Source of the DNA: Acidobacteriota bacterium
GTDB lineage: Bacteria > Acidobacteriota > Terriglobia > Terriglobales > Acidobacteriaceae
Direction: 5' to 3'
NCBI GenBank assembly: GCA_021792795.1
Contig: JAJYUB010000028.1
Location: 1 to 45,811 of the forward strand
Length of the DNA stretch: 45,811 nt
A program made the position numbers and the translations under genes. The notes below the pieces were generated by a model that did no database searches, was not told where the DNA came from, and worked only from the letters and a program-made list of their open reading frames with translations. Of this stretch, positions 37,519 through 45,811 are shown piece after piece. The number at the start of each line of letters is the position of its first letter. The stretch's first letter is position 1.

Positions 37519-37809
37519 ATGAATATGACATGCGCAAATAAAGATTGCGGAGCAGAGTTGAAATATCTGCGCGGCGGTCGGCTCTTCTTAATGGAGCGTC
37601 AGCCGAGTTCGCTTGCGACCGCAGCTCCAGAGGCCCAGCGCTCGGTCACCATGCGGCGCTATTTCTGGTTATGCGAAAGCTGCGCGCAACGATATTCGAT
37701 TCGGCGTTGGACGGAGAACGGAATCGAACTGGTTCCGAGGATGAAGCGCGTCCAGGTGGCGACGGCGGCGCTGCCGCACGAATGGACCCTGCCTGGCCTG
37801 GTTGGTTAG
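37519..37809 (+). CDS. small zinc-ribbon-like hypothetical protein
   Basis: 96 residues, GAGG eight bases before the ATG. Two cysteine pairs, CANKDC and LCESC (about residues 5-10 and 52-55), flank a short beta segment (GGRLFLME), consistent with a zinc ribbon. Function unknown. Isolated, transcribed towards the convergent glycosyltransferase gene. Confidence 0.7.
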   Translation: MNMTCANKDCGAELKYLRGGRLFLMERQPSSLATAAPEAQRSVTMRRYFWLCESCAQRYSIRRWTENGIELVPRMKRVQVATAALPHEWTLPGLVG

Positions 37810-37857
37810 CGCGCTCCTGCTGTTATTCGATCTTGCCCTCCCCCAGGCTTACGGTCC

Positions 37858-38676
37858 TTAGTTTTCAGGATTTTTCCAGTTTTCCAGGGGGGGCGCACCT
37901 GCGGCGACACGCCTCTGTTTGCCGGCGTTCCAGGCCTTTACATATTTCCAATGGATGTACACGGAGTGGTTGAAGTGCAGCACGAAGCCTTCCAATCCAT
38001 CGAGAAATCCCAGGCGAAAGATGTAGTTCTTGATGAACGTGGCGATGGGATTGAGGACCACATTCCAGGCGAACGCTCCTAGCGAAGAACTTACTTTTCC
38101 CTTCTCGAACAGTTCCCGCGTGCTGTGGGAGCTGTATCGATTCATGTGTTCCAGATAAAGCTCGAGCTTCGGGTAGGCATAGTGCAGCAGATCGTTTTTT
38201 AACGTTCCTTTCGGGCCCGCATACTCCGGAGTGCCGTGCGGTTCCGCGCCCGCCATGCGCGCGGTTCCTCGTCTGAACAAGCGAAGTTTGCGATCGGGAT
38301 AGAAACCGCCGTGGCGGATCCAGCGACCGAGGAAAAGATTGACTCGCGGCTGCCAATACGCGTCGTAGCGTGGGTCCTCCAGGACCTGCTGGATTTCTTT
38401 CGCCAGCTCAGGCGTGACGACTTCATCGGCATCCAGCAGATAAATCCAGTCGCTGGTGCAAGCGTCGATGGCAAGGCCCTTCTGCGGATTGAATCCGCGA
38501 AAATCCAGGTTGAAAGAATGCTTCGCGCCGTAGGAGCGGGCAATCTCCGGAGTGCGATCGATGGACCCCGAATCGACGATGACAATCTCGTCCACCCAGC
38601 GCACGCTGTCGAGCGTTCGGGGCAGGTTCGCCTCCTCGTTGCGTGCGATCATGGCGACGGAAAGCGTGGGGCGCAT
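37858..38676 (-). CDS. GT2 glycosyltransferase, LPS-core (WaaE-like) type
   Basis: 272 residues from ATG 38676; the open frame before it reads through the inverted-repeat element and is not coding-like. VAMIARNEEANLPRTLDSV, VDEIVIVDSGSIDRT and YLLDADEVVT (DxD) define the GT-A fold. YPDRKLRLFRRG and HGTPEYAG match WaaE/KdtX-like beta-glycosyltransferases of LPS core. A C-terminal segment (LNPIATFIKNYIFRLGFLDG) is amphipathic and may sit on the membrane. Acceptor unknown. Confidence 0.87.
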   Translation of the reverse strand: MRPTLSVAMIARNEEANLPRTLDSVRWVDEIVIVDSGSIDRTPEIARSYGAKHSFNLDFRGFNPQKGLAIDACTSDWIYLLDADEVVTPELAKEIQQVLEDPRYDAYWQPRVNLFLGRWIRHGGFYPDRKLRLFRRGTARMAGAEPHGTPEYAGPKGTLKNDLLHYAYPKLELYLEHMNRYSSHSTRELFEKGKVSSSLGAFAWNVVLNPIATFIKNYIFRLGFLDGLEGFVLHFNHSVYIHWKYVKAWNAGKQRRVAAGAPPLENWKNPEN

Positions 38677-38728
38677 AGGGATGAGTGTAGAGCATTCTCG
38701 ATGGCGGCGGGAGTGGGTCTTCGCAGCG

Positions 38729-38846
38729 CTACAGCGGTTTCGCTTCTGCCGCTTACAGAAGACACGCAGCCGAGCGGCTTTTTCCTCAAGAAAAAGCCGC
38801 CTTGCACGCTGCCCCGGTGTTGATATGTGAAGCGAAACCGCTCTAG
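38729..38846. repeat. 118-bp nested inverted-repeat element
   Basis: Outer arms 38729-38746 and 38829-38846 match inverted at 17 of 18 positions (CTASAGCGGTTTCGCTTC). Inside is a perfect 11-bp hairpin (38774-38784 with 38790-38800, 5-base loop). It lies between the GT2 start and rfbG, and its right arm supplies the last bases of rfbG including the stop. Read on the minus strand the inner hairpin could terminate rfbG transcription. Form and size suggest a MITE- or REP-like unit. Confidence 0.7.
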
Positions 38847-39955
38847 GCTTCGGGGACAGCCGCGGAAAGGATTTCCCATTTCGCATTTGCCTGCAGGGAG
38901 TAGGCGGCGATCTGGTCGGCGTATGTTTCCGCGATGTTTGTCCCGGCATAGAAATCGCGGTACCAGTCGACGGTCATTTGCAATGCGTCGGAGAGATCGA
39001 GTATCGGCGTCCAGGACAATTCCTTTGCAGCTTTGGCGCAGTCGAGGCGCAGCATCTGCGCCTCTTGCGAATGCTGGCCGGGTTGGATCTCCCACTTCGC
39101 CTCCGCGCCCCACGCCGCCGCAAGTTTCTTGACGATCCACTCGACCGAGCGGACATCGCCGGCGCCGGGGCCAAAATTCCACGCACCGGAATAGTGGGCA
39201 GGGTCTTCATACAGCGCCTCGGCCAGCAATAAATAGCCGCGCAATGCTTCCAGCACAAACTGCCAAGGCCGCTTTGCCGTCGGATTGCGAAGCACCACGG
39301 GCCTGCCTGCGGCGAAGCTGCGGACCATGTCGGGAACCAGCCGGTCCTTTCCCCAGTCGCCGCCACCGAGCATGTTTCCGGCCCGCGCCGAAGCCACGCC
39401 GACTCGACGCCCATCCACCCGGTCCGCGCTGAAGAACGAATCCCGAAAGGAACGGACGACCAGCTCCATACAGGCTTTGCTGCTGCTGTAGGGATCGCTG
39501 CCCCCTAGCCGGTCGATCTCCCGATACGCCCAGTCCCAATCCTGGTTCTCATAACATTTGTCTGTCGTGACCACCACGACGGCACGCACGGAGCCGCACT
39601 GGCGAACCGCTTCCAGCAGGGTGGCTGTCCCAATTACATTGGTCCGGCAAGTTCCAATGGGGTCCTGAAATGCACGCCGCACATACGGCTGCGCCGCCAT
39701 GTGGATGACGATGTCCGGCTTGGCCGAAGCGAGCGCCGACTGCACCTCGGAGGAATCGCAAATGTCTCCGCGAAAGGTCTGCATCGGGACCACCAGCTTG
39801 CCTTCTAAAGAAGATGCCGGAGATGAGGTGGAGTAGCCAAACACCTCCGCTCCCAGAGACTGAAGCCACAGAGACAGCCAGACCCCTTTAAACCCAGTAT
39901 GCCCGGTGATGAGGACGCGTTTCCCGCGCCAAAATGTATCTGCAAAAGGGGCCAT
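38843..39955 (-). CDS. rfbG: CDP-glucose 4,6-dehydratase
   Basis: 370 residues from ATG 39955. Extended SDR that turns CDP-glucose into CDP-4-keto-6-deoxyglucose. VLITGHTGFKGVWL is the NAD loop with the family's HTGFKG, VVVTTDKCYEN gives the catalytic Thr-Asp/Lys region, YSSSKACMEL the Tyr/Lys pair, and ARAGNMLGGGDWGKDRL is typical of RfbG. The partner cytidylyltransferase rfbF is not in the window. The stop lies in the right arm of an inverted-repeat element. Confidence 0.93.
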   Translation of the reverse strand: MAPFADTFWRGKRVLITGHTGFKGVWLSLWLQSLGAEVFGYSTSSPASSLEGKLVVPMQTFRGDICDSSEVQSALASAKPDIVIHMAAQPYVRRAFQDPIGTCRTNVIGTATLLEAVRQCGSVRAVVVVTTDKCYENQDWDWAYREIDRLGGSDPYSSSKACMELVVRSFRDSFFSADRVDGRRVGVASARAGNMLGGGDWGKDRLVPDMVRSFAAGRPVVLRNPTAKRPWQFVLEALRGYLLLAEALYEDPAHYSGAWNFGPGAGDVRSVEWIVKKLAAAWGAEAKWEIQPGQHSQEAQMLRLDCAKAAKELSWTPILDLSDALQMTVDWYRDFYAGTNIAETYADQIAAYSLQANAKWEILSAAVPEA

Positions 39956-40201
39956 GCTACAGTGCCTTTCCGTCAACGAATCTGAACCGGCATATTGTCA
40001 TGCAGTGTATTCCACGGGGAATGGAACGCGCGACCCCGTGGGCCAACTTCAACGCACCGCCGTAACCGCGACTGTCAGGCACGGTGCTCTGCCGGACGAT
40101 CCATTTTACGATGGCGCAAACCTGTCATGGGCGCGTTTCATGGACGCGTTGGGGCGTCGCCTTCCAAGGCAGAATGCGATCGCGCCTGGCGCCGCCAGAC
40201 C
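39956..40201. promoter_or_regulatory. region upstream of rfbG with tandem repeat and hairpin
   Basis: No gene seen in 246 bases. A 13-bp tandem direct repeat, TCATGGRCGCGTT, occurs at 40125-40137 and 40138-40150 with one mismatch. A perfect 8-bp inverted repeat (CCACGGGG at 40012-40019, CCCCGTGG at 40034-40041) lies nearer rfbG. One may be an operator and the other the end of the MarR transcript. Confidence 0.35.
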
Positions 40202-40642
40202 TTATCCGTGCTTGCACGATTCCAGCGCGCGAATCACCTTGAGCGCGTTCGCCAGGGCGGTCGCGCCAACTTCTCGCTCGAATCCCTGCTGCATCTTGTC
40301 AAAGGCGGCAATCACGCGCAGCGCGCATTTCTTGCCGGACGGTTTCAGCGCCAGCAGATATCCTCGGGCGTCGGAGGGATCGATCTTCCGTTGCAGCAGG
40401 CCCTTCGCTTCCAGGGAGGATATGGCATGACTGATGTTTCCGCGCGTGGTGGCGAAGGTCTCCGCAAGATGAGACGGCTTGATGGGTCGCGGGGCCTCGA
40501 AGAAGATGGCCGCGAGGACCAGGCCCTCCATAAATCCCAGGTCGTCGGCAGAGAAGGCCCTCGCCGCGACTGCGTCGAAGCGCAGTGCGGCGCGCTTCAC
40601 CGTGAACATGGGACTCTCGCGAAGGAAGGCTTCAATGCGCAT
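40202..40642 (-). CDS. MarR family transcriptional regulator
   Basis: 146 residues. A winged-helix core is visible: FMEGLVLAAIFFEAPRPIKP, then SHLAETFATTRGNISHAISSLEAKGLLQRKIDPSDARGYLL, given in part as SHLAETFATTRGNIS and DPSDARGYLL (recognition helix and wing). It is divergent from the TonB-dependent receptor gene over 216 bases, so it probably controls itself and perhaps the receptor. Ligand unknown. Confidence 0.85.
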   Translation of the reverse strand: MRIEAFLRESPMFTVKRAALRFDAVAARAFSADDLGFMEGLVLAAIFFEAPRPIKPSHLAETFATTRGNISHAISSLEAKGLLQRKIDPSDARGYLLALKPSGKKCALRVIAAFDKMQQGFEREVGATALANALKVIRALESCKHG

Positions 40643-40858
40643 CGGGGGCAGGGAGTAGTTTACCAGATCAATTATTTAGGACAACACAAAAGTATCGTTG
40701 CTTCTGCCCCCGAATTCCTCCATGATGGCTCAGAGGTTTTCCTGCTTGATCGATCCCACTCTTCCCATCCGCCTGTCCGTGTATCGCCACCCATTCTTCA
40801 ATCTGCTCGACCGGGCCGATTCCATCTATTCCAGGAAGCGGACGGAGATCCGAGCTTG

Positions 40859-42718
40859 ATGGGCGCGCGCTGGCTGGTTGCAATTCTCGTTGTTGGCAGC
40901 CCCTTCTTTTTGTCCGCCCAGCAGGGCCCGCAGCCACCCGCCGCGACCTCGAAGAGCGCCGATGCGACGCAAACAGCGAAGAAGAAACTTGCGACAGTTC
41001 GCACGACGGTCACGGTTTTAGGCGCGCCCGATCCGATCTCGCTGGGCGAGTCGGCGCGGTCCGTGGTGGTGATGGATACGCAGGAACACTCGCAGGCATT
41101 TGACAATGTGGAGGATTATTTGCGGACCGATTCTTCCATCCAAATCAATCAGCGGGGGGCCGGCGGTTATCCGGCGGACCTGTCGATTCGAGGAACATCG
41201 TTTGAGCAGACGCTGGTGTTGCTCGACGGCTTTCGGGTGAACGATCCGGAAACGGCGCATAACAATCTCGATCTGCCGGTGCCGCTCGATACCATGGCGA
41301 ACATTGAAGTGTTGCATGGGGCCGGGTCGACGCTCTACGGCGCGGATGCGCTGGGCGGCGTGGCGGACTTTCTTACGGCGCGGCCAGCGGCCAGCTCGCT
41401 GTGGGTTTCCGGCGGCGCGGGCAGCTTCGGAGAAAATCAGCAGTCCTTCGTCGGCAATTATGTTCGTCGCAACTGGTCGGAACAGATCGCTGGACATCGC
41501 GATTTTTCCTCCGGTTTTATGTACGATCGCGATTATCGCAATGAGAATGGGAGCGCGGAATCCTGGGTGAATTCGCCGCTTGGAACGACGGACATTCTGC
41601 TGGGCGGCAGCGATACCCCCTTCGGCGCGAACAATTTCTATGGCAACTATCCCTCCTGGGAGCGCACGAAGGGGTGGTTTGCCTCCATCCGTCAAGGGTT
41701 GGGCGCGGCGACGGATGCAGGCTTCGCCTATCGGCGGCATACAGACAACTATGTTTTGTTCCGCGATGACCCTGCCATCTACGCGAACAACCATATCGAC
41801 GGCAGTTGGCAGGCGATCCTGCGCCGCAAGTCGGTGTGGAGCGGAGCAGACGGCCTCTACTATGGTCTCGACTTCGACGGGGATTCCATCCATAGCAACA
41901 ATCTTGGCCAGCACGCGCGCAACTGGGGCTCGGGATATGTCGATCTCGACCTTCGCTCTTGGAAGCGCGCCACGTTGTCTGCGGGGGCGCGGCAAGAAAT
42001 CATCAGCGGCGGATACGACGTCTTCAGTCCGGAAGCGGCGGCAGCATTCTCGATTCTCCCAACGCTGAAGGCGCGTGTCTCGGCAGGCTACGGATTTCGC
42101 CTGCCCACCTATACGGACCTTTATTACAGCGATCCAACAACTGTGGGCAATTCGCATCTGAAGCCGGAGTCGGCATGGAGCTACGAAGGCGGTTTCGACT
42201 GGTATCCGCGCAGTTCTCTGGCTGCCTCGGTCACGGGGTTCTATTCGCCGCAGAAGAATTTTATCGACTACGTTCGGACATCGCCGACGGCCCTGTGGCA
42301 TGCGACGAATTTGAATGGATTTAGCTTTGCCGGAACAGAAGCTTCCCTGAGCTGGCAGGTAAACCGCAGCCAGCAGGTCAATCTTTCCTGGACGTGGCTG
42401 GACGGTGCGCAAAGCGTGCTGAACGGATTGCAGTCGGAATACCTCTTCAATTATCCGGTCAACAACGCGGTGTTCAACTGGTATGCCAACGTGGGACGCT
42501 GGGTGATGGTCAACACCCGGGTGGAAGCCCAGCAACGATTTCAGCAGACGGCGTATCCGGTCTGGGATGTTTCGGTGGTGCATGAACAGGGCCGGATTCA
42601 GCCGTTTCTGCAGATGACAAACCTGAGCAACACCGGATATGACGAGATCCTCGGCGTTCCCATGCCGGGCCGCGCCTTTCTTGGCGGCGTGAAGATATGG
42701 GTCTTTAGACCCCACTAA
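40859..42718 (+). CDS. TonB-dependent receptor, BtuB-like
   Basis: 619 residues from ATG 40859; the frame is open far upstream but overlaps the MarR gene and is not coding-like there. Signal peptide ([17 protein letters not shown]), then a short Ala/Thr/Lys linker and a possible TonB box (TTVTVLG). The plug domain has [20 protein letters not shown] and [13 protein letters not shown]; the barrel ends with a terminal aromatic strand (VKIWVFRPH). It lacks the N-terminal carboxypeptidase-like domain of many acidobacterial receptors and resembles cobalamin/siderophore receptors in size. Substrate unknown. I see no cobalamin riboswitch in the leader. Confidence 0.88.
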   Translation: MGARWLVAILVVGSPFFLSAQQGPQPPAATSKSADATQTAKKKLATVRTTVTVLGAPDPISLGESARSVVVMDTQEHSQAFDNVEDYLRTDSSIQINQRGAGGYPADLSIRGTSFEQTLVLLDGFRVNDPETAHNNLDLPVPLDTMANIEVLHGAGSTLYGADALGGVADFLTARPAASSLWVSGGAGSFGENQQSFVGNYVRRNWSEQIAGHRDFSSGFMYDRDYRNENGSAESWVNSPLGTTDILLGGSDTPFGANNFYGNYPSWERTKGWFASIRQGLGAATDAGFAYRRHTDNYVLFRDDPAIYANNHIDGSWQAILRRKSVWSGADGLYYGLDFDGDSIHSNNLGQHARNWGSGYVDLDLRSWKRATLSAGARQEIISGGYDVFSPEAAAAFSILPTLKARVSAGYGFRLPTYTDLYYSDPTTVGNSHLKPESAWSYEGGFDWYPRSSLAASVTGFYSPQKNFIDYVRTSPTALWHATNLNGFSFAGTEASLSWQVNRSQQVNLSWTWLDGAQSVLNGLQSEYLFNYPVNNAVFNWYANVGRWVMVNTRVEAQQRFQQTAYPVWDVSVVHEQGRIQPFLQMTNLSNTGYDEILGVPMPGRAFLGGVKIWVFRPH

Positions 42719-42851
42719 AAACCGATGCCATTGGACACCGCAAGCGCTTCGGTACACTAAGGGAGCGCCAATTTCGCGCGGCGTTTGTAGATGGAATTCA
42801 GCCGATCGCGCCGGGCGCCGCATCGCGCCGGACAGGCGGTTGCGGGATGCG

Positions 42852-43964
42852 ATGCACTTTTTGAATTCGGGTGAGGCCTTGAAGAAGACAGCATTGATCT
42901 CTGGAATTACCGGGCAGGACGGAGCGTATCTGGCTGAGTTTTTGTTGCTCAAGGGATACGAAGTCCACGGTATCAAGCGGCGTACTTCGTTGTTCAATAC
43001 GGACCGGATCGATCATTTGTATGAAGACCCGCACGTACACCAGCGGAATTTCATTCTGCATTATGGCGACCTGACGGACTCTTCCAGCCTGGTCCACATT
43101 GTGCAGAAAGTGCAGCCGGATGAAGTGTACAACCTTGGCGCGCAGAGCCACGTCGCGGTTTCCTTTGAGCAGCCGGAATACACCGCCGATGTGGATGCCA
43201 TGGGAACGCTGAGACTGCTGGAGGCGATTCGCATTCTGGGACTGGAAAAGAAGACGCGCTTCTATCAGGCGTCCACGTCGGAACTTTACGGCCTGGTGCA
43301 GCAGGCGCCGCAGACGGAGCGGACGCCATTTTATCCGCGCTCACCATACGCAGTGGCGAAACTCTATGCGTATTGGATTACGGTCAACTATCGCGAATCG
43401 TATGGAATGTACGCCTGCAATGGGATTCTGTTCAATCACGAGTCGCCGACCCGCGGCGAGACCTTTGTCACGCGCAAGATTACGCGCGCCCTGGCCCGCA
43501 TCAAAGTCGGGCTGCAGGATTGCCTGTATCTCGGCAATATGAATGCGCTGCGCGATTGGGGCCATGCGCGCGACTATGTTGAGGTGCAGTGGCTGATGCT
43601 GCAACAGCAGCAGCCGGAAGATTTTGTCATCGCTACCGGCCAGCAACACAGCGTGCGTGAGTTCGTATCGATTGCGGCGGCGGAGCTAGGCTGGAAACTT
43701 ACCTGGATCGGCAGCGGCCCCGATGAAAAAGCGCTGGACGAGTCCGGGCAGGTGATTGTCGCGGTCGATCCGCGCTATTTTCGCCCGGCGGAAGTAGAAA
43801 CGCTGTTAGGCGATGCCACCCATGCCCGGAATCGTCTTGGATGGAAGCCGCGCATTGGTTTTGAAGAACTTGTCCGAGAAATGGTGCAGACGGACCTGGA
43901 GGAAGCCAAGCGCGATGCACTGGTGCGCAAGCACGGATTTCGCTCTTTTGAGCGCAAGGAATAA
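42852..43964 (+). CDS. gmd: GDP-mannose 4,6-dehydratase
   Basis: 370 residues from ATG 42852; a TTG at 42879 would give the more usual short N-terminus. Converts GDP-mannose to GDP-4-keto-6-deoxymannose, precursor of fucose, rhamnose or perosamine forms. [19 protein letters not shown] is the NAD loop, [12 protein letters not shown] the family loop, [10 protein letters not shown] and [15 protein letters not shown] the catalytic Ser/Tyr/Lys, and [16 protein letters not shown] the substrate loop. GDP-mannose would come from the manA-manC cluster 6 kb upstream. No fcl or rmd follows. Confidence 0.95.
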   Translation: MHFLNSGEALKKTALISGITGQDGAYLAEFLLLKGYEVHGIKRRTSLFNTDRIDHLYEDPHVHQRNFILHYGDLTDSSSLVHIVQKVQPDEVYNLGAQSHVAVSFEQPEYTADVDAMGTLRLLEAIRILGLEKKTRFYQASTSELYGLVQQAPQTERTPFYPRSPYAVAKLYAYWITVNYRESYGMYACNGILFNHESPTRGETFVTRKITRALARIKVGLQDCLYLGNMNALRDWGHARDYVEVQWLMLQQQQPEDFVIATGQQHSVREFVSIAAAELGWKLTWIGSGPDEKALDESGQVIVAVDPRYFRPAEVETLLGDATHARNRLGWKPRIGFEELVREMVQTDLEEAKRDALVRKHGFRSFERKE

Positions 43965-43978
43965 ATCTGGGCGCTGAA

Positions 43979-44197
43979 TCAGAGCTGTCTCTGCGCGCCG
44001 ACGATTTCCTTTTCTGCGCGGAACCAGTCTCCCTGGTCATCTCCGTTCTTGCGGCTGCGGGCCAGATACAGGTCGTATGCCCGTCGATTGATTTGGACTT
44101 CCATCTCCTTTGGGCTTTTTGCCGCCTTTGGAAGCGTGCCGCCGATTGGGTCAACCGAAATCTTCGCAACCGTTTTCTTGGGGGTTTTGCTTTTCAT
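43979..44197 (-). CDS. DUF2934 family small protein
   Basis: 72 residues with GGAG nine bases before the ATG. Basic Lys/Pro/Thr-rich N-terminus followed by the DUF2934 helix: INRRAYDLYLARSRKNGDD then DWFRAEKEI. Such proteins are common in Acidobacteria and of unknown function. Convergent with gmd, 14 bases apart. Confidence 0.8.
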   Translation of the reverse strand: MKSKTPKKTVAKISVDPIGGTLPKAAKSPKEMEVQINRRAYDLYLARSRKNGDDQGDWFRAEKEIVGAQRQL

Positions 44198-44535
44198 GTT
44201 TTTGAGCTCCTTGTCTTATGATACGACGGAGTTGGACTCGCCCAAGCCTCGCGGGCCCTCTTGGGCGCAGGCGTCTCGCGCAAAAGCACAGCTACTGCGC
44301 TGCGAGGGCAAGGTCATATTGCTCGAAATCCTGGCATGTGAGCAATCTTGACCAGACTCAAAAGTCTGCATCTGTCATTCTTTATGCTGCTGCGTGTGCG
44401 AGAAAGCGCGGTGCCCGCCAATTCGCAGCCCTCCTTCCTCAAGGTTGTCGCAGGCCTTGGATCTTGTTGGGGCCAGGTCTACACCTCATCGGCGCAGTAG
44501 AAGTTGGGCACGCGAAAAAAGAAAGGTCGAAAGTC
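44198..44535. other. divergent intergenic region
   Basis: 338 bases between the DUF2934 gene and the mini membrane protein gene, so it should hold both promoters. I see a 6-bp hairpin (CAGACT 44353-44358 with AGTCTG 44363-44368, 4-base loop) but no convincing -35/-10 pair and no gene. Confidence 0.35.
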
Positions 44536-44727
44536 ATGCCGCTAATTCAAGTGCTGGAAGTCCTGGTTGTGGTCGGTGTGCTGTTGTGGTTGGTCAATCG
44601 CTTCATCCCAATGCAGTCGTCGATCAAGTCGATTTTGAATGGCATTGTGGTGATTGCGGTCGTTTTGTGGCTGCTGAATGTCTTTGGGCTTTTTCACTCC
44701 CTTTCCAGTATCCGTGTCGGAAAATGA
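44536..44727 (+). CDS. Thivi_2564 family mini membrane protein
   Basis: 63 residues. Two hydrophobic helices, LIQVLEVLVVVGVLLWLVN and ILNGIVVIAVVLWLLNVFGL, joined by RFIPMQSSIKS. This matches the Thivi_2564 family of two-helix proteins, which have no known function and probably sit in the inner membrane. AAAGG lies nine bases before the ATG. Confidence 0.8.
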   Translation: MPLIQVLEVLVVVGVLLWLVNRFIPMQSSIKSILNGIVVIAVVLWLLNVFGLFHSLSSIRVGK

Positions 44728-44955
44728 TGAGGCACGGCGATCTCACCCCACAGCGGATTTCCAATGGCCATCGTCACCGGGCCTGAAGGCGAAGCGGCCT
44801 CTGGGATGCGGTTGCAAGCGCGTCATGTTTGCCAGTAGACTCGTGTTGGCTGGAGCGGATCGCTGCCAGGCCCGCGCGATCAGCGGGTGCCACTGCAGTC
44901 CCTGTGGGCGTGCGCAGTGACCAGCGGGCAACGGCTTCATCATCCAACCACGGAT

Positions 44956-44998
44956 GCGAAAGTGGCGGAATTGGCAGACGCACCAGACTTAGGATCTG
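44956..44998 (+). tRNA. truncated tRNA-Leu (UAG), 5' half only
   Basis: The sequence matches a bacterial tRNA-Leu from base 1 (GCGAAAG acceptor strand) through the D arm to the anticodon loop (CTTAGGA) and four bases of the 3' anticodon stem (TCTG). The next base should be G to close the stem, but is A, and no variable arm, T arm or CTTTCGC acceptor follows. The break falls in the anticodon stem, a common crossover site for tyrosine recombinases, so this looks like an attachment-site junction. Confidence 0.8.
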
Positions 44999-45699
44999 AT
45001 TGTATTCGTTCTGCACCGACTTGCACCTATCTGCACGATGCCGCAGAAGCTGTTCTCAATCAATAAATTGCGTCGAAGATTGCGCCGCTGTGACATGCAC
45101 TGAGCAGTCCCAAGTTTCAAATCGATCGGACACCAAATCGGACACCAGATAATGCGATGCGTCGACCCTGCCGGCGTGCGTACTCGCCTGTGCTGACTAT
45201 CCATGGTTCTCGGCTGGTAGCAGAGGCTCGTTCACGCCAGTGCCAAGCACCGAATGGCCCGAGTTGATCATGGCTGGCGACGACTGCGAAAGATTTGGAA
45301 CCATCCTCAGCCTCAAATAACAACCAGCCAGCCTGCACGTCTCGAAGATATAGACAAAGCCATACGCGGTCGTTTCCGGCGCTGGCTAAGTCGTAGAGTG
45401 CCGAATTGCGTCGGAGGATCGCCAAGATATTCTTGGCTCTGATGCCTTCCAACATCAGGCATCGCGGCAAACCCGTTAAAGTTCCCGACTCCTGAGCCGA
45501 AGGAAGAGAAGCAGAGGATAAATTTGGGGGACATCTCGATGACTTTACGAAAGTGGCATGATCGAATGCTTTTAAGAAGGGATTCAGGAACGGTTCCATG
45601 GACGGTGAGGTCACAAGAGGAATGGAAAGATAAGCTGCTTAATCCGTCGACTCGTCGTCGCTGTGTAAGCCGAGACGCACCCCAACCCTCTGTGCCAAC
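44999..45699. other. region right of the tRNA fragment, no clear gene
   Basis: About 700 bases. Three TGCAC motifs with exact 10-bp spacing lie at 45012-45016, 45022-45026 and 45032-45036. The longest frame is 45117-45614 on the minus strand (165 codons; a middle section reads VWLCLYLRDVQAGWLLFEAE), without a recognised family or clear ribosome site. I do not call it a gene. Probably element-edge or decayed DNA. Confidence 0.4.
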
Positions 45700-45811
45700 A
45701 TGAGTGAGACAAGTACCCCCTGGACAATTACTGTAGGGCGGGGAAAGAAATCTCACTTTGATGAGCACAAGCCAGACAAGTACTTCTTCCGCTGCGTTGG
45801 CCGCTTCGGAG
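45700..45811 (+). CDS. possible start of a gene running off the window
   Basis: From ATG 45700 the frame is open to the end: SETSTPWTITVGRGKKSHF, then DEHKPDKYFFRCVGRFG. The composition looks protein-like, but there is no clear ribosome site and no recognised family. An overlapping frame from about 45760 is also open. Confidence 0.3.
   Translation, partial: MSETSTPWTITVGRGKKSHFDEHKPDKYFFRCVGRFG

Noticed and set aside
40643-40858. Cobalamin riboswitch before the BtuB-like receptor
   Set aside because: No B12-box-like conserved core or matching stems could be found in the leader.
45282-45291. Inverted 3' half of the broken tRNA-Leu (CTTTCGCAG on the minus strand)
   Set aside because: The bases before it do not fold as a T arm in register with the acceptor; the match is probably chance.
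45117-45614. 165-codon minus-strand open frame as a gene
   Set aside because: No recognised family, no ribosome site, and competing frames in the same stretch.

Overview
The window looks like a chromosomal segment of an Acidobacteriota bacterium, probably class Terriglobia. This is an inference from gene families, not a database match: a DUF3857/transglutaminase/TPR protein, a Tes-type radical SAM protein, a double-domain ThyX-like protein, a DUF2934 protein, a Thivi_2564-type mini membrane protein, high GC and many secreted or outer-membrane proteins. Most of the window is ordinary, tightly packed chromosome; the accessory parts are 20.1-22.3 kb, the neighbourhood of recA (27.6-30.5 kb) and the right end (44.9-45.8 kb).

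Layout. 1-3204: 5'-truncated DUF3857/transglutaminase/TPR protein whose upstream linker is a coding 12-bp tandem repeat. 3214-5869 (minus): three-gene unit encoding a PA2779-type membrane protein, a C39-like peptidase and a TPR/beta-barrel protein, preceded by a gap with six TTGCGC sites. 6202-9714 (minus): a GH18-like/NodB/GT2 fusion for polysaccharide synthesis. 9812-15583: a GT-C glycosyltransferase, a LolA-like protein with a small membrane protein, serS, a secreted hypothetical and mutY. 15787-17895 (minus): a radical SAM enzyme of the tetraether/membrane-spanning lipid synthase superfamily. 18202-20094 (minus): Tat-exported amidase. 20.4-22.2 kb: a graveyard of mobile DNA (IS4-like transposase tail, integrase-type N-terminus, a whole IS630 element with a double frameshift, and a HipA-like kinase cut by the IS). 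22.3-27.6 kb: dienelactone hydrolase, fabG-type reductase, DUF2071 protein, double ThyX-like protein, membrane protein.

27.6-30.5 kb: recA lies between two different PIN-domain toxin modules, an AbrB-like/PIN pair upstream and a pair with an unrecognised first gene downstream. 30.6-37.2 kb: coaD, a small secreted protein, an aspartate aminotransferase, then a GDP-mannose supply cluster (manA, manC, phosphohexomutase, HAD phosphatase). 37.5-44.0 kb: zinc-ribbon protein, LPS-type GT2, CDP-glucose 4,6-dehydratase, a MarR regulator divergent from a BtuB-like TonB-dependent receptor, and GDP-mannose 4,6-dehydratase. Together manA/manC/mutase/gmd would make GDP-4-keto-6-deoxymannose, and rfbG would make CDP-4-keto-6-deoxyglucose, for surface glycans assembled by the glycosyltransferases.

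44.0-45.8 kb: a DUF2934 gene, a mini membrane protein, then the 5' half of a tRNA-Leu(UAG) that stops inside the anticodon stem, directly followed by three TGCAC motifs spaced exactly 10 bp and sequence with no convincing gene. This looks like the edge of an element integrated in, or a scar at, a tRNA gene. No CRISPR array, rRNA gene or riboswitch was found.
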